From contig DPVW01000291.1 in NCBI GenBank assembly GCA_003529325.1, positions 1-10,592 on the forward strand: a stretch of DNA of 10,592 nucleotides, given 5' to 3'. Both the position numbers and the translations under genes were made by a program. A model generated the notes under the pieces. It had not been told where the DNA came from and ran no database searches. It saw only the letters and a program-made list of their open reading frames with translations. The stretch is from Candidatus Latescibacterota bacterium. GTDB taxonomy: Bacteria; Latescibacterota; UBA2968; UBA8231. Within the stretch, counting starts at the first letter, position 1. The number at the start of each line of letters is the position of its first letter. Below are positions 1-6,909 of the stretch, one piece after another.

Positions 1-236
1 CGTCACTGCCTCAGGCAGCCGTGGCGGCGTAGTCGATGTCGAACTCTTGTTGTGGAACACAAGTGATCGGAGCCCTGCTGCCGAAGTACTACTTCTGGCC
101 GCGCTATGGCTCCCAACAATGGCGCCAGTACGCCATGGTGCTGGCGGTCGGTTTCGGCGTTGGCATTTTCCTGATTGGAATGGTCTGCGCCGCCGTGCTC
201 ATGATCTCCAAGGGCGTGTCGCCGTCCGATTTTTGA
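1..236 (+). pseudogene. C-terminal end of a multi-pass membrane protein, truncated by the window edge and possibly by an in-frame stop
   Basis: The reading frame ending at the TGA at 234-236 encodes the end of a membrane protein. A basic/aromatic stretch (KYYFWPRYG, then QQWRQYA) is followed by one long hydrophobic helix (roughly VLAVGFGVGIFLIGMVCAAVLMI) and a short polar tail ending SDF. From memory, this tail resembles the large DUF6784/DUF6785-type membrane proteins (oligopeptide-transporter-like) that often sit beside glycosidase-like genes in uncultured bacteria. A TAG at 30-32 interrupts the frame, although the codons before it (LPQAAVAA) look like a plausible continuation. The only ATG after it (36) has no convincing ribosome binding site. 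It may be a nonsense mutation, a sequencing error, or a small separate 66-residue ORF starting at 36. The membrane character is clear; the family and the pseudogene status are inference. Confidence 0.45.
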
Positions 237-256
237 CGACAGCCCAGTACCCGCCA

Positions 257-270
257 GCCCGTTATCGGGC
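257..270 (+). promoter_or_regulatory. small perfect hairpin just upstream of the GH42-like gene
   Basis: GCCCG-TTAT-CGGGC forms a perfect 5-bp GC-rich stem with a 4-base loop in the 49-bp gap between the membrane-protein tail and the next start codon. It lies 6 bases before the GAGGT ribosome binding site (277-281). No T-tract follows, so it is not a classical intrinsic terminator. It could stabilise or separate the downstream message, or be chance. Confidence 0.3.
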
Positions 271-285
271 ACCATCGAGGTTTAA

Positions 286-2370
286 ATGGAACAGCATCAC
301 CGCATTGCCCGCATCATCGAACACTGGACCCTGCCCACCGCAGCTCAGGTCGTCGATCACGTCCGCCGCGCCAGAATACAGCTGGTACAGATGGGCAACT
401 TCGGGGTAGAATTCTATTCGCTTACCGACGACGAGGAGTTTACCTCGTCTTCGGGCATGCCGCTGCGCGGTGCCAAGGCCAATCTGGATCTGGCTGCTGA
501 GGTGATTCCCCAGGTACAGGAAGCCGGCGCCAAGGTCGTCGGTCAGCTGTCGACGACCATGCTCTACGGCAATCACGAACAGCGAATGGGCCTGTTTGGT
601 GACGATAACTGGGCGCAATTATGGACCGACGATCTGCTCGGCCCGGCGCCCTGTGCGAGTGTTGAAGAATGTTGTCAGCGTAACGAGGACGGAGCTCTCC
701 GATGGCGCTCCATAGAGGGCCGTCCCCACCGCACCTATCGCGGCTGTATGAGCAATCCAAAGTGGCTGGCAGTGCTCAAGGCGATGGTGAGCAAGGGAAT
801 CGAAGTTGGTCTCGACGGTTTCAACGCCACCCACCATTATGAATCCCTCTGCCACTGCGAGTATTGCGTTGACTATGCACGTGGTCACCTGAACGCGAGG
901 CTCAGTGAAGCGGAAATTCAGGGGATGTTCGGTGCCGCCGATTTGCAGCAGGTGGCTGATGTGCTCACCCCAGCTGCCGCTTGCACGGAGGAGCTGGCTG
1001 CCCGCCTGAGCCTGGTCATTGCCCAGGGTTCTGACCTGAAGCGCAAGGAGGCCTTCGACGAAGTCTTCATCGAGCATGGTCGCTCACTCAATCCGGAATT
1101 GCTCCTGGCCCAGTGGAATCACAAGTACGACTTCAGGCCGCATGACGAGCGTTGTCTGCTGCCGCAGGAGTTGTGGGCGAGGGGAGAGGACTATATCTGG
1201 TACAGCCAAGGCCCATCCAAGGCGATCACTTCGCTCTCCCAGGGGTACCTCGCCGATATGGGCTTGCCGTCCCGCTTCATGTACGCGGCCGGCGGCGGTC
1301 GAGCCTTCGTCATTAACAAGTACGACTACAAACGTTGGCGTATCTGGGCCGGCGAGGCGATGGCCCATCATGGCACCGCGCTGGCTTTTCACGCCGGCCC
1401 ACCGCGCCTGGATCAGGAAGAGAGCAGCAACATTGCGCCGGAGGACTACTATGGCCCGGTCATTCGCTATCAGCGTTTCATGTTTCACCACGAAGAGCTG
1501 CTGCACCCGGCAACTGCGTGGTCACAGATCGCCCTGGTCTATCCCAAGCGAGCCGAGATGCACAAGGAGATGGAGTGTCTCAACGCGCTCAAACGCCTGG
1601 GACAGCATCTGGAGGACGGTCACTGGTTTTTTGACATCATCCTCGACGAGCAGCTGATCGACCGCGCTGGTGACTACGATACGCTAATCGTCCCGGAAGT
1701 CGAAAGGCTCAGCGCTGCAGAGGGAGAAACACTGCAGCAGTTCGTCGGCGACGGTGGTCACCTGGTGTTCACGGGCAACAGCGGCCACCGAGACGTGGAT
1801 GGCGTGTCGTACGATGAGCCGTTGCTGCAGGCGTGGCGGACATCGCCGAGCGGGGAATCGATCGGCAGTGTCGAAACGAATGGCACTGGTGGCAGCATGC
1901 ACATCCCCGACGGTCCCTGGGTTCCGGAGACGATGCCGATCAAGGGTATTCCGCAAGAGATGCCGATTTTTCCCATGCTGGAAGAGGATGACTTCGGTCA
2001 GCGATTTCTCGTGGAGCTGGAACAGTTCATCGGCCAGCCCTGGTTGGTTACCGACGCACCCTGGTTCGTGCGGGTGCGGGCATGGCGCCCGCACGACGTC
2101 GACGCCGTGGTCATTCACTGGATCAACTATCGGCAGGATGAAGAGGCGGTAATCGAAATCCCGCTGCCGGTCGGCCCGCTGCAGGCTGAATGCGAAATCC
2201 CTGACGGCTTTTCAGTTGATCGAGTCGAGTGGCACTACCCGGAGATGCGCGAGCCCGTTGTGCTTGAACAGGACGTTCACGAGCGACAAAGCGGCGCTAC
2301 AACTGTGCGATTCATCATTCCGGCCCTCATTGTCTATGGCATGAGTGTGCTGTGCCTGCGCGAAGGGTGA
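286..2370 (+). CDS. GH42-like glycoside-hydrolase-type protein with GATase-like (trimerisation-type) domain
   Basis: This is a 694-residue cytosolic-looking protein with no signal peptide or membrane segment. The start at 286 is supported by GAGGT at 277-281. The N-terminal ~400 residues look like a TIM barrel of the GH42/beta-galactosidase-like type: a DGFN stretch at 177-180 is followed by a CHCEYC cluster (Cys189, Cys191, Cys194), comparable to the cysteine-rich segment of that superfamily. Residues about 412-530 resemble the GATase-like trimerisation domain of GH42 enzymes, with a strand-forming segment YDTLIVPEVERLS and then a GGHLVFTGNSG loop. The C-terminal ~150 residues look like a beta-rich domain. 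I do not see the adjacent Asn-Glu pair that marks the acid/base in true GH42 enzymes, so activity as a galactosidase is not assured. It is followed 7 bp later by a phosphoesterase gene, and the two are probably co-transcribed. Carbohydrate-related function is inferred. Confidence 0.7.
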   Translation: MEQHHRIARIIEHWTLPTAAQVVDHVRRARIQLVQMGNFGVEFYSLTDDEEFTSSSGMPLRGAKANLDLAAEVIPQVQEAGAKVVGQLSTTMLYGNHEQRMGLFGDDNWAQLWTDDLLGPAPCASVEECCQRNEDGALRWRSIEGRPHRTYRGCMSNPKWLAVLKAMVSKGIEVGLDGFNATHHYESLCHCEYCVDYARGHLNARLSEAEIQGMFGAADLQQVADVLTPAAACTEELAARLSLVIAQGSDLKRKEAFDEVFIEHGRSLNPELLLAQWNHKYDFRPHDERCLLPQELWARGEDYIWYSQGPSKAITSLSQGYLADMGLPSRFMYAAGGGRAFVINKYDYKRWRIWAGEAMAHHGTALAFHAGPPRLDQEESSNIAPEDYYGPVIRYQRFMFHHEELLHPATAWSQIALVYPKRAEMHKEMECLNALKRLGQHLEDGHWFFDIILDEQLIDRAGDYDTLIVPEVERLSAAEGETLQQFVGDGGHLVFTGNSGHRDVDGVSYDEPLLQAWRTSPSGESIGSVETNGTGGSMHIPDGPWVPETMPIKGIPQEMPIFPMLEEDDFGQRFLVELEQFIGQPWLVTDAPWFVRVRAWRPHDVDAVVIHWINYRQDEEAVIEIPLPVGPLQAECEIPDGFSVDRVEWHYPEMREPVVLEQDVHERQSGATTVRFIIPALIVYGMSVLCLREG

Positions 2371-2377
2371 TAGCGGC

Positions 2378-3235
2378 ATGCCGGCCAGCGACCTGACCAT
2401 CATCCACCTGTCTGAGCTGCACTACCACGCCGAGGGCACTCGGCATCTCGAACACCTCGACAGCCACGCTGAAGCGTTAAACACCCTCGAGCACTTGCGC
2501 CGCTACGCACCCAGGCCGAGCCTCTTCGTCATCACCGGTGACCTGGTCATGGGGTTGCGTAATGCCGAGGTCGGCTACCCCCGAGTGAAGCAGCTGGTCG
2601 AACAGATGGCGGCCGAGTTCGAGGTGCCAGTCCTGCTGGCTTTGGGCAACGGGGATACCAATGAGCCCTTCCGCCGTATCGTGCTGGGCGAGGCGGCACC
2701 GGTCAGCTCGAGCCGCTACTTTCACAGCCACGTCGTTGACGGTCTGAAGATTATCGTCCTCGACTCGCACGCTGATGGCGAACATTTCGGCGACTTCGAT
2801 GACGAGCAACTCGCCTGGTTGAGCGCCGAACTGTCGGCTTCACCCGAGATGGATTTTATCCTCGCCTTTCATCATCCCCCTGGCAATGTTGTCTTTGGCC
2901 GCGATCACGAGGACGTCATCAACGCCCCTCGCCTCGCAGAGGTCATTGCCGGGCACAACGTCATCGGCATACTCAACGGCCACTTTCACAAGTCTTATCT
3001 GAGTAACTTCGCCGGTGTTCCGGTCGCTATCACCAAGGGCACGAGCACGACGATCACCTGGTCACACGAGCAGCAGATGATTCACGAGCGCACGGGTGGT
3101 GGCTACAACATCGTTCATGTGCGCGATCGTCGAATGCACGTCAGTTTCATTGATGTGACCAGCGAGCGGCCGACGCTGAGGTGGGAAGATCCCAGGTGGC
3201 ACGAAATGAAAGCGGAGAGACTGGCCAGGGAATAA
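2378..3235 (+). CDS. calcineurin-like metallophosphoesterase with altered metal-site motifs
   Basis: This is a 285-residue protein of the calcineurin-like/CpdA (class III cyclic-nucleotide phosphodiesterase) superfamily, which hydrolyses phosphomonoesters or diesters with a two-metal site. The motif order is intact: LSELH (residues 11-15), TGD (53-55), GNGD (90-93), FHHPP (164-168) and NGHFH (200-204). Two positions deviate. The usual D-x-H of motif I is E13-x-H15, and the usual GNH(D/E) is GNGD, so the His that normally acts as general acid is Gly92. The ATG at 2378 is chosen because it follows AAGGGTGA at a normal distance and puts a typical beta-strand (DLTIIHLSEL) at the N-terminus; a GTG at 2345 would add 11 non-conserved residues overlapping the previous gene. 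It sits 7 bp after the GH42-like gene, and a 168-bp gap follows. The substrate is unknown. The family is secure; catalytic competence is not. Confidence 0.88.
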   Translation: MPASDLTIIHLSELHYHAEGTRHLEHLDSHAEALNTLEHLRRYAPRPSLFVITGDLVMGLRNAEVGYPRVKQLVEQMAAEFEVPVLLALGNGDTNEPFRRIVLGEAAPVSSSRYFHSHVVDGLKIIVLDSHADGEHFGDFDDEQLAWLSAELSASPEMDFILAFHHPPGNVVFGRDHEDVINAPRLAEVIAGHNVIGILNGHFHKSYLSNFAGVPVAITKGTSTTITWSHEQQMIHERTGGGYNIVHVRDRRMHVSFIDVTSERPTLRWEDPRWHEMKAERLARE

Positions 3236-3246
3236 GATTCCAACTT

Positions 3247-3273
3247 CCGTGGTTCAACCTGAATCCTCCACGG
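3247..3273 (+). terminator. possible weak terminator hairpin after the first phosphoesterase gene
   Basis: CCGTGG (3247-3252) pairs with CCACGG (3268-3273). Inside it TTCA pairs with TGAA around a 3-base ACC loop, leaving a small bulge. It begins 12 bp after the phosphoesterase stop codon. The downstream run CACTTTACTAC is only mildly T-rich, so termination would be inefficient if it occurs. Position and stem are seen directly; function is inferred. Confidence 0.35.
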
Positions 3274-3284
3274 CACTTTACTAC

Positions 3285-3312
3285 ATTCGTCAGAAGGTAT
3301 TCGTCAGAAGAT
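3285..3312. repeat. 14-bp tandem repeat (two copies) in the intergenic region
   Basis: ATTCGTCAGAAGGT (3285-3298) is followed directly by ATTCGTCAGAAGAT (3299-3312), identical at 13 of 14 positions. It lies about 90 bp upstream of the first PhyH gene, in the only intergenic gap over 100 bp in the window. Two same-strand copies one and a third helical turns apart could be a regulator-binding site, or a simple slippage duplication. Confidence 0.6.
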
Positions 3313-3403
3313 CTATGAATGAAATTCGCTCCCGCGGAACCACCTCTTCGCATCAGGTTCCTGCGCGAGTGCGGTAATCCTATCAGGAGATGAACGAAAG
3401 ATC
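3313..3403 (+). promoter_or_regulatory. leader region of the PhyH gene pair
   Basis: These 91 bp hold no ORF and no clear -35/-10 pair that I would defend. A Shine-Dalgarno-like AGGAGA lies at 3385-3390, 13 bases before the ATG at 3404, which is longer than usual; GAAAG at 3396-3400 is nearer but weaker. TCCT (3378-3381) can pair with AGGA (3385-3388) across a 3-base loop, which would fold the ribosome binding site into a tiny hairpin. CAGGTTCCTG is a further short palindrome a little upstream. A promoter for the PhyH pair is likely here or in the adjacent repeat region, by position only. Confidence 0.3.
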
Positions 3404-4417
3404 ATGACTACACTGATTGAGACTGCACCCAATTCGCAAGATTCAGCTGCGCCCACCCCTCTTGAGGGACAGGTTGAGGCCTATAAGCGTGACGGTTTCA
3501 TCATCATCGATGACGTACTGCAGGGAGATGAACTGGCGCGTGTGCAGGCCGGCTTCGACCGAGCGCAAGCGGTGACTCGAGTTGACTGGGAAGCTGGCAG
3601 AGCAGCGGGCAAGGGTGTTTCGGAAAACGGCGAGTACTACGCTTCCGACACCTTCCACGGCAGAAAGTACTTCGACATCTACCCCCTCCATCTGCTCGAG
3701 CAGGACGACGCTTGTGTTGAGATGATTACCCATCCGCGGCTCTTCCCCTTTCTCAGTGCCACGGTCGGCGAGGACGTGCAGACGGCGACCATACAGGTAC
3801 GCGTCCTGGAGCCGCAAACGGCCGAAGACGCACAAGAGGAGGGTGGCTACGTCAACTGGCACCGGGACCACCGAAACGACGAAGCCTGGCGCTACACGGG
3901 ACGGCCGCTCAATACCAAGGTTCTCGTTTATCTGACTGATGTCGGTCCCGATGACGGCTGCACCGCCTGCGTCCCCGGCTCGCATCTGTGGGACCACGAG
4001 CCCGACCACCTGGAGTTCAAGGGCATGGGGGGAGGCGAGTCTCAGCCAACCAAGGTCCGGGACCAACGGGACATGCCGGGCATGGTGGCCGCTGAAGTGA
4101 AAGCCGGCAGCGCCTTCCTCTTCAATACCCGGCTCTGGCACACGACGCTACCCAACACCGGCGACCGCGATCGCTGGGCGGTACTGACACTGTACTGCCC
4201 CTTTTACCAGAAGCAGCCCGGGGTGACGATCGAAGCTGCGGTGGCTCTGGAGGCTTCGGGCAAACTGAATACGCCGATACGCCGGCAGCTGTTCGGTCTC
4301 GAGCCGATGACGGGCGCCAATGGCTACAAGCGGCTGGCGCAGCACAATGGTAGCGATACCGACGATCGCATGTTCAAAGGAGTGCGCCCAGCCGTGATGG
4401 GGGAGAAGGTAAAGTGA
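3404..4417 (+). CDS. phytanoyl-CoA dioxygenase (PhyH) family Fe(II)/2-oxoglutarate oxygenase, first of a pair
   Basis: This is a 337-residue soluble protein of the PhyH family, non-haem iron enzymes that couple 2-oxoglutarate decarboxylation to substrate hydroxylation (or, in some relatives, halogenation or epimerisation). The iron-binding facial triad is visible as WHRDH (His153, Asp155) and the distal His246 in RLWHTTLPN. Arg257, 11 residues after the distal His, is the expected 2-oxoglutarate carboxylate anchor. DDGCTACVPGSH (183-194) is the usual family turn between them. Because Asp155 is present, hydroxylation is favoured over halogenation, where this residue is Gly or Ala. Residues 138-148 form an acidic insert before the triad. 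A second PhyH gene starts 17 bp downstream, so the two are surely co-transcribed. Substrate unknown. The family assignment is firm. Confidence 0.93.
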   Translation: MTTLIETAPNSQDSAAPTPLEGQVEAYKRDGFIIIDDVLQGDELARVQAGFDRAQAVTRVDWEAGRAAGKGVSENGEYYASDTFHGRKYFDIYPLHLLEQDDACVEMITHPRLFPFLSATVGEDVQTATIQVRVLEPQTAEDAQEEGGYVNWHRDHRNDEAWRYTGRPLNTKVLVYLTDVGPDDGCTACVPGSHLWDHEPDHLEFKGMGGGESQPTKVRDQRDMPGMVAAEVKAGSAFLFNTRLWHTTLPNTGDRDRWAVLTLYCPFYQKQPGVTIEAAVALEASGKLNTPIRRQLFGLEPMTGANGYKRLAQHNGSDTDDRMFKGVRPAVMGEKVK

Positions 4418-4434
4418 AGGTGGGAGATTAACCG

Positions 4435-5283
4435 ATGCGGACGTTCAAGACCGGTCCCACCCCGGAGCAGCTGCGGGAGATGGACAGGGATATCCAGTTC
4501 TACCCCAGTACGACCCAGAGTCCGCAAGCGCTAACACCAGAACAGATCGTATCGTTCAATTCGCACGGGTACCTCAAAGGTCTGCGGATCTTCGATGATG
4601 AGGAGATCGCCGAGATTCGAGATTACCTTGATGGGCTGTTGGCCGATACCATGGCCGCGGGGGGCAGCAGCTACTCCATCTCATCGGCCCATCTCAAGAG
4701 CGGCAGGGTCCACGACCTGATGCAGGACCAGCGCATCGTCGCCCGCGCTCAGGACATACTAGGGTCCGGTATTGTCGGTTTGGCATCCCAGCTCTTCTGC
4801 AAACAACCTCACGATCCTGTGACCATCGCCTGGCACCAGGATGCCAGCTACTGGCCGCTGACGCCATCGAGGACCGTAACGATCTGGATCGCCATTGACG
4901 ATGCCGATACCGATAACTCCTGCATGCGCTTCGTAGACGGCTCCCACTTGCACAGCCATATCAACTATCGCCAGAGCGAGGAAGCTGAGAACAATCTGTT
5001 TACGCAGACGGCGTTGGATGTAGAGCGCTACGGTGAGTGTGTCGAGGTCGAGTTGAAGGCGGGTGAGATCTCCATGCACTCCGATCTCATGCTGCACAGC
5101 TCCGAAGCCAATCGCTCAGCACGACGGCGTTGCGGACTAACCCTGCGCTACTGCGCCACCGATGTTCGGGCGTTCCCCGGATTTGGCTGGGCCGAGGAGG
5201 GCGTCCTCATCAGTGGCGAGGATCCCACCGGCCACTGGGGAAATCCGGCGCGGCCCCCGCACGATCTGATCATAGCGGTCTGA
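4435..5283 (+). CDS. phytanoyl-CoA dioxygenase (PhyH) family oxygenase, second of the pair
   Basis: This is a 282-residue PhyH-family protein. The triad is WHQD (His134, Asp136) and the distal His221 in MHSDLMLHSSEAN. Arg232, 11 residues later, is the probable 2-oxoglutarate anchor, within the ARRRCGLTLRYC segment. The ASYWPLTPSRTVTIWIAID segment after the triad, and a C-terminal tail on the pattern PGFGWAEEG...GHWGNPARP, mark it as a different PhyH subgroup from the gene upstream. The two share only the fold motifs and do not look like a recent duplication. GGGAG at 4422-4426 lies 8 bases before the ATG. Its stop overlaps the end of the opposing phosphoesterase gene by 14 bp. Likely acts with its neighbour on the same pathway or complementary intermediates (inference). 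Substrate unknown. Confidence 0.92.
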   Translation: MRTFKTGPTPEQLREMDRDIQFYPSTTQSPQALTPEQIVSFNSHGYLKGLRIFDDEEIAEIRDYLDGLLADTMAAGGSSYSISSAHLKSGRVHDLMQDQRIVARAQDILGSGIVGLASQLFCKQPHDPVTIAWHQDASYWPLTPSRTVTIWIAIDDADTDNSCMRFVDGSHLHSHINYRQSEEAENNLFTQTALDVERYGECVEVELKAGEISMHSDLMLHSSEANRSARRRCGLTLRYCATDVRAFPGFGWAEEGVLISGEDPTGHWGNPARPPHDLIIAV

Positions 5284-6172
5284 ACTCAACCAGGCGCCGG
5301 CCTTTGTCGTGCCCTGGTGCTGTCACGTACTGCACCGCGCGCGTGTTGATCGAGTCCGCATGGGCGAAATGCACATGGCCACAGAACGCGGCCACCACAT
5401 TCGGTGCCGTGGTCACCGCGTGCACGAACTCGAGAGTTTCTGGTGTATCCGCAGTGGTCTGCCAGTGATCCCGGCTTTCGCTCGACCAGTCCGGATCACC
5501 CATCATCGGTGGGGAGCCGAGCATGTCGATGATCGCATCGCGCAACGTCGGCAGGCTCAACGGCCAATGGAAGAGCACGACCGTAGGCTGCCCCATCGCC
5601 AATTGGGCATGAACGAAGTCGACCTGTTTGCGCGACAGCTGTGGAATCGAGTTGTCGACGGTGATGAAGCGAATCCCGCCGATCTCTCGAGCGGCACAAT
5701 CCGGATCACCGTTGTGCAACGGCTGTAACGCCGCCAATCTGGTCAGCCGGATCTCTTTGTTAACGGGCTCGTCCGTGTAGTGGACATCGTGATTACCACA
5801 TGTGTACATGGCCGGCACACCGAGTGTGGCAATCTGCTCACAGACGAATTCGACGTTTACCGGTGACGGGAAGTGGATGATATCACCGGTCAAGGCCAAC
5901 AGGTCGAGGGTTTCATCTACCGCCCTGCTCATTGAATCCCGGAACGGCTTCACGGGGTCAGGCTCGGTACCCCGCTCTCGATGCACCTTTTCAATGCGTT
6001 TGGTATAGGTAACGCACCCCTCGTACCGCTCCCCGTCCCGTTCGTCAAAAAATCGCAGGTGCGTGTCCGTCAGGTGAAGCATCCGCACCGGCTTGGCCAG
6101 GCCCTCAATCCGAATGACGGCACTGTCGTCGGTGAAGCTGTGGATGACCCGCATCAGGTCCGGAGCGCTCAT
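5270..6172 (-). CDS. calcineurin-like metallophosphoesterase with complete motifs
   Basis: This is a 300-residue calcineurin-like phosphoesterase with every metal-site motif in place: DTH (36-38), TGD (95-97), GNHD (126-129), FHWP (201-204) and CGHVH (264-268). It should therefore be an active two-metal phosphatase or phosphodiesterase. About 30 residues precede the first motif, and an insert of roughly 45 charged residues lies between motifs I and II, so it is not a minimal CpdA-type enzyme. The start at 6172 is supported by AGGGAGG (plus-strand CCTCCCT at 6179-6185), 6 bases away. Its ATG overlaps the creatininase stop (ATGA), indicating translational coupling. It is the last gene of the minus-strand operon. 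It is clearly distinct from the other phosphoesterase in the window. The specific substrate is unknown. Confidence 0.92.
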   Translation of the reverse strand: MSAPDLMRVIHSFTDDSAVIRIEGLAKPVRMLHLTDTHLRFFDERDGERYEGCVTYTKRIEKVHRERGTEPDPVKPFRDSMSRAVDETLDLLALTGDIIHFPSPVNVEFVCEQIATLGVPAMYTCGNHDVHYTDEPVNKEIRLTRLAALQPLHNGDPDCAAREIGGIRFITVDNSIPQLSRKQVDFVHAQLAMGQPTVVLFHWPLSLPTLRDAIIDMLGSPPMMGDPDWSSESRDHWQTTADTPETLEFVHAVTTAPNVVAAFCGHVHFAHADSINTRAVQYVTAPGHDKGRRLVEFRPL

Positions 6173-6909
6173 AACCGGCCTCCCTGAATGTCGCCAACCA
6201 CCTCGACTAGCGCGTCCGCGGCGGCGTCGAGCATGTGGTCACCTTTTTCTTGTGTCCCGAAGGTCGGGTCGCCATAGACTCCTTGCTCGGTGATCTCGTC
6301 CATTCGCCGGAACTGAGCCACCTGCTCTCCGTACTCGGATTCTGGATGACTACCATCCAGTCCGCGACGCTCCGCTTTCACGAGATCAGGGCGGATTACC
6401 ATCATCATGGAAGTTTCCATCTCGCCGGCATGCCCCCAGCCGTGGGGGCCAGCCTCCCTGATTTTCTCCAGGCGGTCCTGCGCGACCTTCCAATACGAGA
6501 CGCCGTAGACGCGGGAATCCGCGTACTTCTCTTTCAGCTTCTGCAGGGTCACGGCCATGTCGGCCTCGTTACCGCCGTGTCCGTTGACGATCATGACTTT
6601 TGGAAAGCCAGCCTCAATCAGACAGCCGACGGTCTCCGCCATCAGATTGATATGGGTGTCTGAGGTGGCGGTGATGCAGCCGAGGCGAGTGTGGTGGTAG
6701 GAGTACCCCAGCCACTGTGTCGGCAGAATGACCACGTCTTGCGGCAGCCGTCGCTCGAGGCGTTCGACGATCTCCTGGGTTTCCAGTGTATCCGTCAAGA
6801 AGGGCAGGTGCGGCCCGTGTTGCTCGAAAGAGGCGATCGGGTACACCGGAACAATGTTGCTCTTGTCTAGCGCTTTCAACTCTGGCCAGGTCATTTCACC
6901 AAGCTTCAT
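6169..6909 (-). CDS. creatininase-family amidohydrolase
   Basis: This is a 246-residue protein of the creatininase family, metal-dependent hydrolases opening cyclic amides and related bonds. Members include creatinine amidohydrolase, the formamide hydrolase ArfB, mycofactocin MftE and an inositol-pathway ring hydrolase. The metal motifs are FEQHGPHLP...TD (Glu29, His31, Asp40) and WGHAGEME (His160, Glu163). NGHGGN (109-114) is the family glycine-rich loop. GYSYHH (68-73) and the late GVYGDPTFGTQEKG segment are also typical. The ATG at 6909 is chosen over an upstream start because it gives the usual MKLGEMTWPEL N-terminus and is preceded by AGGAGA 9 bases away. That start overlaps the stop of the preceding gene (ATGA), and its own stop overlaps the next start. 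Three tightly coupled genes imply a shared pathway. The substrate cannot be assigned; true creatininase activity is unlikely to be the native role (inference). Confidence 0.93.
   Translation of the reverse strand: MKLGEMTWPELKALDKSNIVPVYPIASFEQHGPHLPFLTDTLETQEIVERLERRLPQDVVILPTQWLGYSYHHTRLGCITATSDTHINLMAETVGCLIEAGFPKVMIVNGHGGNEADMAVTLQKLKEKYADSRVYGVSYWKVAQDRLEKIREAGPHGWGHAGEMETSMMMVIRPDLVKAERRGLDGSHPESEYGEQVAQFRRMDEITEQGVYGDPTFGTQEKGDHMLDAAADALVEVVGDIQGGRL

Noticed and set aside
1076..1657. Open frame of 193 codons in another plus-strand frame inside the GH42-like gene
   Set aside because: The translation is Ser/Arg/Thr-rich in the way of shifted frames, without domain features; the main frame is intact across it.
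2345..2377. GTG start extending the first phosphoesterase by 11 residues
   Set aside because: It would overlap the preceding gene, gives a Cys-rich non-conserved N-terminus, and the ATG at 2378 has a better placed Shine-Dalgarno-like sequence.
3443..4141. Long open frame (232 codons) on the minus strand inside the first PhyH gene
   Set aside because: It lies wholly opposite a gene with a clear family signature and its protein is Arg/Leu/Val-rich with no recognisable motif; it is a by-product of high-GC codon use.
3404..4417. Halogenase (SyrB2-like) reading of the first PhyH protein
   Set aside because: The triad carboxylate Asp155 is present in HRD; halogenases have Gly or Ala at that position.
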